The notes beneath the pieces were generated by a model. That model was not told the origin of the DNA. It saw only the letters and a list, made by a program, of their open reading frames with translations, and ran no database searches. Positions 12,788-20,038 of a DNA stretch of 38,809 nt are shown piece after piece. Both the position numbers and the translations under genes were made by a program. Origin of the DNA: UBA7887 sp964408735. GTDB taxonomy: Bacteria; Pseudomonadota; Alphaproteobacteria; UBA7887. Numbering within the stretch: position 1 is the stretch's first letter; each line of letters opens with the position of its first letter. The stretch lies in contig CAYPAX010000036.1 in NCBI GenBank assembly GCA_964408735.1, positions 1 to 38,809 of the forward strand. The letters are read 5' to 3'.

Positions 12788-13564
12788 ATGGCAATGGCGA
12801 AACGACAGGCGGACAGATCGGTGCGCGACCAGGTGTCGCCGGAGGAGTGGCAGCTGCGGGTCGAGGTTGCCGCTTGCTACCGCCTGATCGCCCTGCAGGG
12901 CTGGGACGATCTCGTCTTCACGCACATTTCCGGGCGGGTGCCGGGCGGCGAGGGGCATTTCCTCATCAACCCCTTCGGCATGCTGTTCGAGGAGATCACC
13001 GCCTCCAGCCTGGTCAAGATCGACAAGACCGGCGAGAAGGTGCTGGAGTCCGACTATGACTCCAACGTGCCGGGCTTTGTCATCCACGGCGCGGTGCTGG
13101 GCGCGCGCGACGACATCAACTGCGTCATCCATCTGCACACCGACCACGGCCAAGCGGTGTCGGCCCAGAAGGCTGGATTGTTGCCGCTGACCCAGACCGC
13201 GATGTTTCTCGACGGCGATATCGGCTACCACGATTTCGAAGGCTCGGCGACCGACATGGAGGAGCGTGAGCGCCTCGTCGCCGACCTCGGGACCAGGCAT
13301 TGCATGATCTTGCGCAACCACGGCACGCTTGCTGCGGGCGCCACCCCGGCGCAGGCCTATACGCGCATCTATCAGCTCGAGAAGGCCTGCACCGTGCAGG
13401 TCATGGCGCAAGCAGGGGGCGAATTGGTCATGCCGACAGCTGCGGCGATCGCGCGCACGGCGGAGCTGTCCCAGAGCGGACTGGCCAAGGGCGTCGCCGA
13501 AAAACTCGTCTGGCCGGGCCTGATCCGGCGCCTCGAGCGCCTCGACCCCGATTACAAAGATTAG
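12788..13564 (+). CDS. Class II aldolase/adducin family protein
   Basis: This 258-aa protein belongs to the family of L-fuculose-phosphate aldolase, L-ribulose-phosphate epimerase and the adducin head. The N-terminal motif FTHISGRVPGGEGHFLINPFG and the metal-site histidines in HLHTDHG (about residue 115) and in ILRNHGTL (about residue 175) are present, indicating a divalent metal site. The substrate is not deducible; many such proteins in proteobacteria have none assigned. I choose the ATG at 12788 because GAGGGG stands nine bases upstream, whereas the longer frame from 12728 reaches close to the 3' end of rnpB. It is probably a free-standing gene. Confidence 0.87.
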   Translation: MAMAKRQADRSVRDQVSPEEWQLRVEVAACYRLIALQGWDDLVFTHISGRVPGGEGHFLINPFGMLFEEITASSLVKIDKTGEKVLESDYDSNVPGFVIHGAVLGARDDINCVIHLHTDHGQAVSAQKAGLLPLTQTAMFLDGDIGYHDFEGSATDMEERERLVADLGTRHCMILRNHGTLAAGATPAQAYTRIYQLEKACTVQVMAQAGGELVMPTAAAIARTAELSQSGLAKGVAEKLVWPGLIRRLERLDPDYKD

Positions 13565-13724
13565 GTCATCCCCCTTGACATATCGGCCGGCAAAGGCCAT
13601 GTCTCCGCCATAGATTGTCTCGCGATTGCGCGAAGCGCCACTTTCGGCGCCACCTCCCGAGAACAATTTCATAGAAAAACGACCCCGACCGGCCGCGCCC
13701 GGAGCGGGGCATAAGGACACCTTC

Positions 13725-14981
13725 TTGACAGACAGTCACTTCTCAGCGCTCGGCCTGGCCGAGCCGCTGCAACGGGCGCTTTCTGCCCGCGACCACCACA
13801 CCCCCACCCCCATTCAAGCCAAGGCCATTCCGGCCCTTCTCGAGGGCAAGGACATCCTGGGTATTGCCCAGACCGGCACCGGCAAGACGGCCGCTTTCGC
13901 CCTGCCCATTCTCGACATGCTGTCGCGTCGGCACACGAAAGGCAGGCGGCGAGATCCGCGCGCCCTGGTGCTGGCGCCGACGCGCGAGCTGGCAATCCAG
14001 ATCGGCGAGGAGTTCCGCGCCTACGGCAAGCATATGAAGTTGCGTCATGCGGTCGTCTTCGGCGGCGTCAGCCAGAAGCCGCAAGTCACGGCGCTCAACC
14101 GCGGCGTCGATATCCTGGTGGCGACGCCGGGCCGCCTGCTCGACCTCATGGGCCAGGGCCATGTTCGGTTCGACCAGGTTGCGCATATCGTGCTCGACGA
14201 AGCGGACCGCATGCTCGACATGGGCTTCGTGCGCGACGTGCGCAAAATCATTTCGGCGCTGCCTGAGGCGCGCCAGTCGCTGCTTTTCTCGGCCACCATG
14301 CCGCGCGAGATCTCGCGTCTGTCCGGCGAGCTGCTGCGCGATCCCCTGCGCATCGAAGTGGCGCCGCAGGCGACGCCCATCGAGCGTATCACGCAAAGCG
14401 TCTATCATGTCGATGCCGGCGCCAAGAGGGGCCTGCTTAAGACCATCCTCGACGACCCGGCCCTGACGCGGGTTATCGTTTTCGCGCGCACCAAGCACCG
14501 TGCCAATCGCGTCGCCGAGCAGCTGGACAAGAGCGGCATCGCGGCCGACGCCATTCACGGCAACAAGTCGCAGGGTGCCCGCCAGCGGGCGCTCAAGCGC
14601 TTTCGCGACGGCCATGCCAGAGTGCTGGTGGCAACCGATATCGCGGCCAGAGGCATTGATGTCGACGAGGTCAGCCATGTCATCAATTTTGAGCTTCCCA
14701 ACGAGCCGGAAAGCTATGTCCATCGCATCGGGCGCACCGCCCGGGCCGGTGCCGACGGCGTCGCTCTGTCGCTCTGCGACCACAGCGAGCGCGGCTATCT
14801 CAAGGACATCGAGCGTCTGATCGGCCTGCGTTTGACGGTGGTCGGCGATGCGCCGTGCGAAGATGCCTCCGAAGACCGTCGCGAGGCACGGCCGGCGCGC
14901 CAGAACCGGCGCCGCGGTCCCGCCCCGTCCCGCCGCCGCAAGCGCAGCGGCAATCGCCGGCGGGCGCCGGCAGCGGCCTAA
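13725..14981 (+). CDS. rhlE: DEAD-box RNA helicase, RhlE type
   Basis: This ATP-dependent RNA helicase has all core motifs in order: the Q motif before TPIQAKAIPALLEGKD, motif I AQTGTGKT, Ia PTRELAIQI, Ib TPGRLLDLM, II DEADRMLDMG, III SATMP, then in the second RecA domain VIVFARTKHRANRVAEQL, V TDIAARGIDV and VI HRIGRTARAG. After the core comes a basic, arginine-rich disordered tail (RRRGPAPSRRRKRSGNRRR), common in RhlE and useful for RNA binding. The start is taken as TTG at 13725 (protein TDSHFSALGLAEPL), as in homologues and with AAGGA nine bases upstream. An ATG at 13626 would add 33 poorly ordered residues. It likely works in ribosome assembly or RNA turnover. Confidence 0.93.
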   Translation: MTDSHFSALGLAEPLQRALSARDHHTPTPIQAKAIPALLEGKDILGIAQTGTGKTAAFALPILDMLSRRHTKGRRRDPRALVLAPTRELAIQIGEEFRAYGKHMKLRHAVVFGGVSQKPQVTALNRGVDILVATPGRLLDLMGQGHVRFDQVAHIVLDEADRMLDMGFVRDVRKIISALPEARQSLLFSATMPREISRLSGELLRDPLRIEVAPQATPIERITQSVYHVDAGAKRGLLKTILDDPALTRVIVFARTKHRANRVAEQLDKSGIAADAIHGNKSQGARQRALKRFRDGHARVLVATDIAARGIDVDEVSHVINFELPNEPESYVHRIGRTARAGADGVALSLCDHSERGYLKDIERLIGLRLTVVGDAPCEDASEDRREARPARQNRRRGPAPSRRRKRSGNRRRAPAAA

Positions 14982-15023
14982 GCCCGGCTCTGCTATCATC
15001 GTCGCCAAAGTTTGGGGGTGGCG

Positions 15024-15866
15024 ATGAGAGACGTGATAGCGGCAGTGGCCGTGGCTTCGACGCTTGTGGCCTCTTCTGCCTTGGCGGCCGAGCCCGGCGA
15101 GACATTCCGCCACTGTGCGGACTGCCCCGAGATGGTGGTGGTGCCGCCCGGCGATTTCGTCATGGGCTCGCCGGCCGATGAGCCGGGACGCAGCGCCATG
15201 GAGGATCCGCGCCACCGGGCCCGGATCCACACGCCGCTCGCCATCGCCCGATACGAGGTCAGCTTCGCCGAATGGGATGCCTGCGTCGCCGACGCCGGCT
15301 GCGACGGCTATCGCCCGGATGATGGCGGACTGGGCCGTGGCGCGCGGCCGGTTGTCAACGTGAGCTGGAACGATGCCTACACCTATACCGCCTGGCTCAG
15401 CGCCAAGACCGGCAGCCGCTATCGCCTGTTGAGCGAGACCGAGTGGGAATACGCGGCGCGCGGCGGCACCGCGGGGCCGCGCTATTGGGATGGTGGCGCC
15501 TGCGATCGCGCCAATGTCGCCGATGCCTGCGACGGCCATGCCGGCAGTGCGCCGGTCGGCTCCTACGCGCCCAATCCGTTCGGCCTGCACGACATGATCG
15601 GCAACGTCTCCGAATGGGTGCAGGACTGTTGGTTCACGGGCTATGAAGGCCTCTCCGCCGACGGCTTGCCACGCTCGCAATCGCGCGGCGGCAACCCCAT
15701 CGAGCCGACGGCGCACCTCTCCCATGGCGACTGCAGCAAGCGCGGCCACCGCGGCGGGGCCTGGAACAGCGCGCCCGACGCAGCACGCTCGGCCAGCCGC
15801 GCCGGCGAGGCGCGAACGTGGCGCAGCGACAGCATCGGCTTTCGCGTCGCCACCACGGCACAGTAG
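15024..15866 (+). CDS. Exported FGE-sulfatase (SUMF1)-domain protein
   Basis: This 280-aa protein has a Sec signal peptide (MRDVIAAVAVASTLVASSALAA), so the mature protein is periplasmic. The remainder is a formylglycine-generating-enzyme-like fold: MVVVPPGDFVMGS, then RYEVSFAEWDACV, PVVNVSWNDAYTYTAWLS, RLLSETEWEYAARGG, GLHDMIGNVSEWVQD, and a closing HRGGAWNSAPDAARSASR with GFRVA. The mature part has eight cysteines in likely disulfide pairs, but the final motif lacks the two catalytic cysteines of true FGE, so sulfatase activation is unlikely. A binding or scaffold role is more probable. GGGGG stands a few bases before the ATG at 15024. It follows the helicase by 42 nt. Confidence 0.85.
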   Translation: MRDVIAAVAVASTLVASSALAAEPGETFRHCADCPEMVVVPPGDFVMGSPADEPGRSAMEDPRHRARIHTPLAIARYEVSFAEWDACVADAGCDGYRPDDGGLGRGARPVVNVSWNDAYTYTAWLSAKTGSRYRLLSETEWEYAARGGTAGPRYWDGGACDRANVADACDGHAGSAPVGSYAPNPFGLHDMIGNVSEWVQDCWFTGYEGLSADGLPRSQSRGGNPIEPTAHLSHGDCSKRGHRGGAWNSAPDAARSASRAGEARTWRSDSIGFRVATTAQ

Positions 15867-15876
15867 GTCGCTGTCC

Positions 15877-16065
15877 CTCGGTCCGGCATGAGGGACGGGG
15901 CCCGCGATCGGATGTGTTGGGATTTCGGCAACAGTCACCATCATATAGCTGTAATAAACACCGATACCACGCGCTGAAGTTAGGTGACAGTCACCTAACT
16001 TAAAGAAGTAATAATCCTTTATATCACCCTATATAGTTGGGTGACAGTCACCAAATCCACAGTAC
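15877..16065. repeat. Tandem repeat unit 1 with two GTGAC/GTCAC palindromes
   Basis: This is the first of two diverged direct copies, with a period of about 189 bases. Both begin CTCGGT, then share a GGGACGG-type segment, GCGATCG, a run ending TTCG, a half-site GTCAC, a TTAGGTGAC or TTGGGTGAC palindrome followed by A/T and AAAG, and a second palindrome about 60 bases later. In this copy the first palindrome is perfect: AAGTTAGGTGAC, one A, GTCACCTAACTT (15977-16001). The second is TTGGGTGACAGTCACCAA (16037-16054). The tract is AT-rich against GC-rich neighbours and lies between the convergent genes ending at 15866 and 16282. Confidence 0.7.
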
Positions 16066-16262
16066 CTCGGTGCAACATGAAGGGACGGCGTCTGCGATCG
16101 AGTGGGTTAAAAATTCGCTACCGGTCACTCTCGTCTTATGTGCAACAACCATCAACAGCACGTTAAAGTTGGGTGACAGTCACTCAATATAAAGCTGTTG
16201 AAATCACTCGATCATCCCATTAAAGTTGAGTGACTGTCACCTAATTCCTGTCACCTAATTCT
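16066..16262. repeat. Tandem repeat unit 2 with two GTGAC/GTCAC palindromes
   Basis: This is the second diverged copy. Palindromes are TTGGGTGACAGTCACTCAA (16169-16187) and TTGAGTGACTGTCACCTAA (16226-16244), followed by an extra half site CTGTCACCTAATT (about 16248-16260), as if a third palindrome had been cut off. The palindromes resemble REP-type intergenic elements that are spread by RAYT/Y1 transposases in some bacteria; no such transposase is in the window. Single-stranded, each arm could form a hairpin, so bidirectional mRNA 3'-end protection or termination is possible. Confidence 0.68.
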
Positions 16263-16281
16263 GCATGGTTGTCGCCGCGCT

Positions 16282-17253
16282 TCAGTCGAGCGTGGCCAGG
16301 AACGCTAGCAGCGCCGCGTTGACCTCGTCGGGGGCTTCCTGTTGCACCCAGTGGCCGGCGTGGTCGATGATTCGCGTGAGGCGGAGGTCCGGCAGCATCT
16401 CGCCGCCGACATTGGCGTAGGGGTCGGCGTTGCGCACGAAGCGCCGCACGACGTCGTTCTCGCCGGCGATGAAGGCGCTCGGCTGACGGACAGGTACGGC
16501 GCCCATGTCTGGCAGGTCGGCGAAGTCGCGATCCTGGTTGCGATAGCGGTTAAGCGGGCCGCGGAAGCCGCCGGCTTCGAAATTCTCGACGAAAGTGTCG
16601 AGATCCTGCTCGCTCATCCAGGCCGGAAACGGATCGGGATCGACCAGCGGCCCGAGCATGGTGCCGTCCGGCTCGCGCTCGACCCAGCTGTCGGCGGAGG
16701 CGGCATCGCCGGACGCTGAATAGTAGATCTTGCGCAGCGCCGTGCGCACGTCGGCCTCCAACTCGGCCTCGGCCACACCCTCTTCCTGGAAATAGAGCTG
16801 GTAGAAGAACTTGTCCTTGTAGAGCTGGCGCCAGATCTCGATCTGCGAGACCTTGCCGCGCTTGCGGTAGGGCACGCTGAGGCCCGCCACGGCGGCCACC
16901 CGCTCGGGGTGCAGGGCGGCGGTGTTCCAGCAGATCGGCGCGCCCCAGTCGTGGCCCACCAGGATGGCTTTCTCCTCGCCGAGACGGTCGATCAGGCCGA
17001 CCACGTCGGCCATCATATGCGCCATGTCGTAGGATTCGATGCGCGGCGGCTTGGTGCTGCCGCCATAGCCGCGCATGTCAGGCACGGCGACGCGATAGCC
17101 CGCTTCCGCAATCGGCCTGATCTGGTGCCGCCATGAGTACCAGAGCTCGGGCCAGCCATGCACCAGGACGACCAGCGGCCCTTCGCCCTCGAGCGCCACG
17201 CGCAGGTGAATGCCGTTGGTGGCAAGGGTGCGGAATTCAAAGTCGTCCTGCAT
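16282..17253 (-). CDS. Alpha/beta hydrolase, epoxide-hydrolase-like
   Basis: This 323-aa alpha/beta-fold protein has the oxyanion motif HGWPELWYSWRHQ near residue 40, the nucleophile elbow VGHDWGAPICWN near residue 105 (nucleophile Asp in HDWG), a cap domain, and a catalytic His in IDHAGHWVQQEAP near the end. An aspartate nucleophile with HGWPE is the pattern of soluble epoxide hydrolases, and haloalkane dehalogenases are related. No signal peptide. The start at 17253 shares one base with the stop of the acyl-CoA dehydrogenase (TGATG) and has AGGA eight bases upstream, so it is coupled to it; the open frame reaches six codons further up. It is the last gene of a four-gene minus-strand run. 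Confidence 0.88.
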   Translation of the reverse strand: MQDDFEFRTLATNGIHLRVALEGEGPLVVLVHGWPELWYSWRHQIRPIAEAGYRVAVPDMRGYGGSTKPPRIESYDMAHMMADVVGLIDRLGEEKAILVGHDWGAPICWNTAALHPERVAAVAGLSVPYRKRGKVSQIEIWRQLYKDKFFYQLYFQEEGVAEAELEADVRTALRKIYYSASGDAASADSWVEREPDGTMLGPLVDPDPFPAWMSEQDLDTFVENFEAGGFRGPLNRYRNQDRDFADLPDMGAVPVRQPSAFIAGENDVVRRFVRNADPYANVGGEMLPDLRLTRIIDHAGHWVQQEAPDEVNAALLAFLATLD

Positions 17254-18365
17254 CAGCTTGTCCTGTTCCACAAATCACGGGCGATGACGACGTTCTGGAT
17301 CTCGGTGGTGCCGTCGATGTACTGCGCCATCTTGGCGCCGGCCAGGTGGCGCGGCAAGGGCGTGTCGTGGCAAAGGCCGTCGGCGCCGAGCGCCTGCATG
17401 CATTGGCTGAGGCCGTCGAGGGCGGCGCGGGTGGCGAACTTCTTGGCATGCGCGGCAGCAATGGTCGCGTCCTCGCCACGGTCGAGGGCGGCAGCAGCGT
17501 CGAAAGCCATCAGGCGTGCGGCATGGCTGTCGGTGGCGACGTCGGCAAGCTGCCATTGCAAGCCCTGGAAGTCGGCGAGCTTCTTGCCGAAAGCGGTTTT
17601 TTTTGCCGTCGCGGCGACCGCAATGTCGAGCCCGGCGCGCAACATGCCGGCGCACATGGCGGCGACATTGATGCGCGCGATATCGATGCCGGCCATGGCC
17701 GCCTTGAAGGCGCGCTCTGGCGGCAGCAGCACGGCATCGTCGCCGACGCGGCAGCCCTCGAAGCGAATACCGCCGGTGCCCAGGGCATGGCCGCCGAGCA
17801 TGGCGTAAGCGTCCTCGCGCACCACGCCGAGCGTGTCGGCCGGCACGAGAAAGCAGGCGATGCCGCGCCAACCCGCCGCCTGGTCGGTCTGGGCATAGAC
17901 GCTGAGCAGATCGGCGCTGGTGGCGTTAGAGACCCAGCTCTTTGCGCCATCGAGCAGCCAGCCGTCGCCGTCGCGCTTGGCGGCGCAAGAAATCGCCGCG
18001 GCGTCGCTGCCGCCGCCGGGCTCGGTGAGCAGAAAGGCGCCAAGGGTCTTGCCCGCCAGCATGTCCGGCAGCCAGCGGGCGCGCTGCGCGTCCGTGCCGT
18101 TGCGGCTGATATTGCCGCCGAGATTGTTGTGCACGACAAGCGACATGGCGAAGGCGTAGTCCGCCGCCGCCAACGCTTCCATGACCTCGGCCATGGCCAC
18201 CGCGCCAAGCCCGGCGCCGCCATGCTCGGGCGCGATCAGCAGGCCGCAAAGCCCGGCCTTGGCCGCCGCTTCGAAGGCCTCGCGCGGATAGCGCCGCTCG
18301 TTCTCCCAGGCCGCGGCATTGGGCGCCACCACCTCGGCGGCGAAGGCGCGCGCGGCTTCGATCAT
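17253..18365 (-). CDS. Acyl-CoA dehydrogenase family protein
   Basis: This 370-aa FAD-dependent flavoprotein oxidises acyl-CoA thioesters. Visible family blocks are LIAPEHGGAGLGAVAMAEV near residue 45, the FAD/substrate segment FLLTEPGGGSDAAAISCAA near 120, SWVSNATSADLL near 145 and the final QYIDGTTEIQNVVIARDLW. In medium-chain enzymes the last motif is YEGTxxIQ with Glu as the catalytic base; here Asp stands at that place. Length is slightly under the usual 380. Its ATG overlaps the xerC stop as ATGA (18362-18365) and its stop overlaps the hydrolase start, so it is translated as part of one chain. The acyl substrate is not known. Confidence 0.9.
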   Translation of the reverse strand: MIEAARAFAAEVVAPNAAAWENERRYPREAFEAAAKAGLCGLLIAPEHGGAGLGAVAMAEVMEALAAADYAFAMSLVVHNNLGGNISRNGTDAQRARWLPDMLAGKTLGAFLLTEPGGGSDAAAISCAAKRDGDGWLLDGAKSWVSNATSADLLSVYAQTDQAAGWRGIACFLVPADTLGVVREDAYAMLGGHALGTGGIRFEGCRVGDDAVLLPPERAFKAAMAGIDIARINVAAMCAGMLRAGLDIAVAATAKKTAFGKKLADFQGLQWQLADVATDSHAARLMAFDAAAALDRGEDATIAAAHAKKFATRAALDGLSQCMQALGADGLCHDTPLPRHLAGAKMAQYIDGTTEIQNVVIARDLWNRTS

Positions 18366-19303
18366 GAGCGGCTGCGCGCCCGCGGATGGGCGGCGCGGTA
18401 GGTGGCCTTCATCTGCTCGTTCGCCACGGCGGTGTAGCGCTGGGTGGTCGACAGGCTGGCATGGCCGAGCAGTTCCTGGATCGTACGCAAATCGCCGCCG
18501 GCACCGAGCAGGTGGGTGGCGAAGCTGTGGCGCAGCGCATGCGGCGTCGCGGTCTCCGGCAGGCCGAGCAGCGCCCGGGCGCGGCGCATCTGCCGCTGGG
18601 CGACGCCGGGATTGAGGCGGCCGCCGCGGGCACCGACGAACAGTGGCGCCTCGGGTGTCACCGCGAAGGGCCGGGCGGCCAGATAGGCGGCGATGGCATT
18701 GCCTACGATCGGCAGCACCGGCACCAGGCGCTGCTTGCCGCCCTTGCCGTCGATGCGCAGCACCTCGGCGCCGGCGGCGCCGCCGCAGTTCAAGGCAAGC
18801 GCCTCGGCGATGCGCAGGCCGCAGCCATAGAGCAGGGTGAGCAAGGCCGTGTCGCGCAGGCCCTGCCAGTCGCTGTCGTTGACATCGGCTACCACAAGAG
18901 CGACGTCCCTGGCATCGCCCCGTGACAGTGGCCGCGGCACGGCGCGCGGCTGCTTGGGTGTGCGCAGGGTGCCGATGACCGCATTGTGGGCAAGGTCGTG
19001 CTTGTCGAGAAAACGGAAGAAGCCGCGCACTACCGACAGCGCCCGCGCGGTGGAGCTCTTCGCCACGCCGCCGGAGGCCCGCCGCGCCAGCCAGGCGCGA
19101 AAGTCGGCGGCTTTCAGCCCGGCCAGCTGATCGAGGCCGGGCGGCCCGCCGAGATGTTCGACGAGAAAGCGCAAAAAGCCGTCGAGATCGCGGCCGTAGG
19201 CGCTGAGCGTATGGGCCGAGGCGCGGCGCTCGTCCTCCAGCCACCGCCGCCAGGCGTCATGGGCCGCGGCAAGGTCCGGGGCGAGGGGCGGGGGGGACGC
19301 CAT
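18362..19303 (-). CDS. xerC: Tyrosine recombinase XerC
   Basis: This 313-aa recombinase acts with XerD at dif to resolve chromosome dimers. The N-terminal SAM-like core-binding domain (WLEDERRASAHTLSAYGRDL onward) is followed by the catalytic domain with the six expected residues: Arg in LLYGCGLRIAEAL, Lys in GKGGKQRLV, His and Arg in HALRHSFATHLL, His in LLGHASLSTTQ and Tyr in QRYTAV. Length is normal for XerC. Its position beside priA is consistent with a chromosomal housekeeping recombinase rather than a mobile integrase. It starts 12 nt after the fsa stop and overlaps the acyl-CoA dehydrogenase start, so a cell-division gene is wired to a metabolic pair. Confidence 0.93.
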   Translation of the reverse strand: MASPPPLAPDLAAAHDAWRRWLEDERRASAHTLSAYGRDLDGFLRFLVEHLGGPPGLDQLAGLKAADFRAWLARRASGGVAKSSTARALSVVRGFFRFLDKHDLAHNAVIGTLRTPKQPRAVPRPLSRGDARDVALVVADVNDSDWQGLRDTALLTLLYGCGLRIAEALALNCGGAAGAEVLRIDGKGGKQRLVPVLPIVGNAIAAYLAARPFAVTPEAPLFVGARGGRLNPGVAQRQMRRARALLGLPETATPHALRHSFATHLLGAGGDLRTIQELLGHASLSTTQRYTAVANEQMKATYRAAHPRARSRS

Positions 19304-19315
19304 CGCCGCCGGCGA

Positions 19316-19993
19316 CTACTCCGCGGCCTCGGCCGACAGAATGCTCTGGCCGGTCTTCTCCCAATCGGCGAGGAAGGCGGCGAGCCCCTTGTCGGTGAGC
19401 GGGTGCTGGGCGAGCTGGCGCAGCACCTTCGGCGGGATGGTGGCGACGTGGGCACCGAGCTTGGCCGCCTCGACCACGTGCAGGGGGCTGCGGATCGAGG
19501 CCACCAGCACTTCCGTCGTGACCGTATCCGGATAGGCGGCGTAGATGTCGCAGATGTCGGCGATCAGCTGCATGCCGTCCTGGCCGAGATCGTCGAGGCG
19601 GCCGATGAAGGGCGAAATGAAAGTGGCGCCCGCCTTGGCCGCGAGCAGGGCCTGGGCGGGGGCGAAGCAGAGCGTGACGTTGACCATGGTATCGTCGTCT
19701 CGCAGGCGACGGCAGGCCTTGAGGCCGTCCCAGGTCAGCGGTACCTTGACCGCGATGTTCGAGGCCAGCTTGGCCAGGTGCCGGCCCTCGGCCACCATGC
19801 CGTCCGCGTCGGTCGCGGTGACCTCGGCGCTGACCGGGCCGTCGACGACCGAGCAAATCTCTTCGATCGCCGGGAGGAAGCTGCGCCCGGTCTTTGCTAT
19901 AAGGGACGGATTGGTGGTGACGCCGTCGAGCAGACCCGTCGCCGCCAGGTCGCGAATCTCGTCAATGTCGGCGGTATCGATGAAGAACTTCAT
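19316..19993 (-). CDS. fsa: Transaldolase / fructose-6-phosphate aldolase (TalC/FSA family)
   Basis: This 225-aa protein starts with the family signature MKFFIDTADIDEIRDLA and has GVTTNPSLIAKTG. The Schiff-base lysine is Lys83 in NIAVKVPLTW. The rest, including TLCFAPAQALLAAKAGATFISPFIGRLDD (read in parts) and the helical C-terminus, matches the short decameric transaldolase/FSA clade. It either transfers dihydroxyacetone in the pentose phosphate pathway or cleaves fructose 6-phosphate; family members cannot be told apart safely by eye. It is the first gene of the minus-strand run and diverges from priA with only 45 bases between start codons. Confidence 0.93.
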   Translation of the reverse strand: MKFFIDTADIDEIRDLAATGLLDGVTTNPSLIAKTGRSFLPAIEEICSVVDGPVSAEVTATDADGMVAEGRHLAKLASNIAVKVPLTWDGLKACRRLRDDDTMVNVTLCFAPAQALLAAKAGATFISPFIGRLDDLGQDGMQLIADICDIYAAYPDTVTTEVLVASIRSPLHVVEAAKLGAHVATIPPKVLRQLAQHPLTDKGLAAFLADWEKTGQSILSAEAAE

Positions 19994-20038
19994 GGCGCCG
20001 TGTTCCCTCGCTGCTTCCCAGAGCGCAGAGTCTAGCGA

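Noticed and set aside
13575..13616. Promoter for the helicase gene: TTGACA at 13575-13580 with TAGATT at 13611-13616
   Set aside because: The spacer would be 30 bases, far too long, and no good -10 box lies at the normal distance.
13743..15944. A 733-codon minus-strand frame opposite the helicase and FGE-like gene
   Set aside because: It is a shadow; both plus-strand genes have full motif sets.
15930..16262. CRISPR array at the palindromic repeats
   Set aside because: The repeats are short palindromes of about 19-25 bp at uneven distance, the sequence between them is also repeated as part of a larger unit, and no cas genes are near.
18362..19303. XerC-type recombinase as an integrase of a mobile element
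   Set aside because: It has the usual XerC length and motifs, lies next to priA and fsa in a housekeeping run, and no attachment repeat or cargo is seen.
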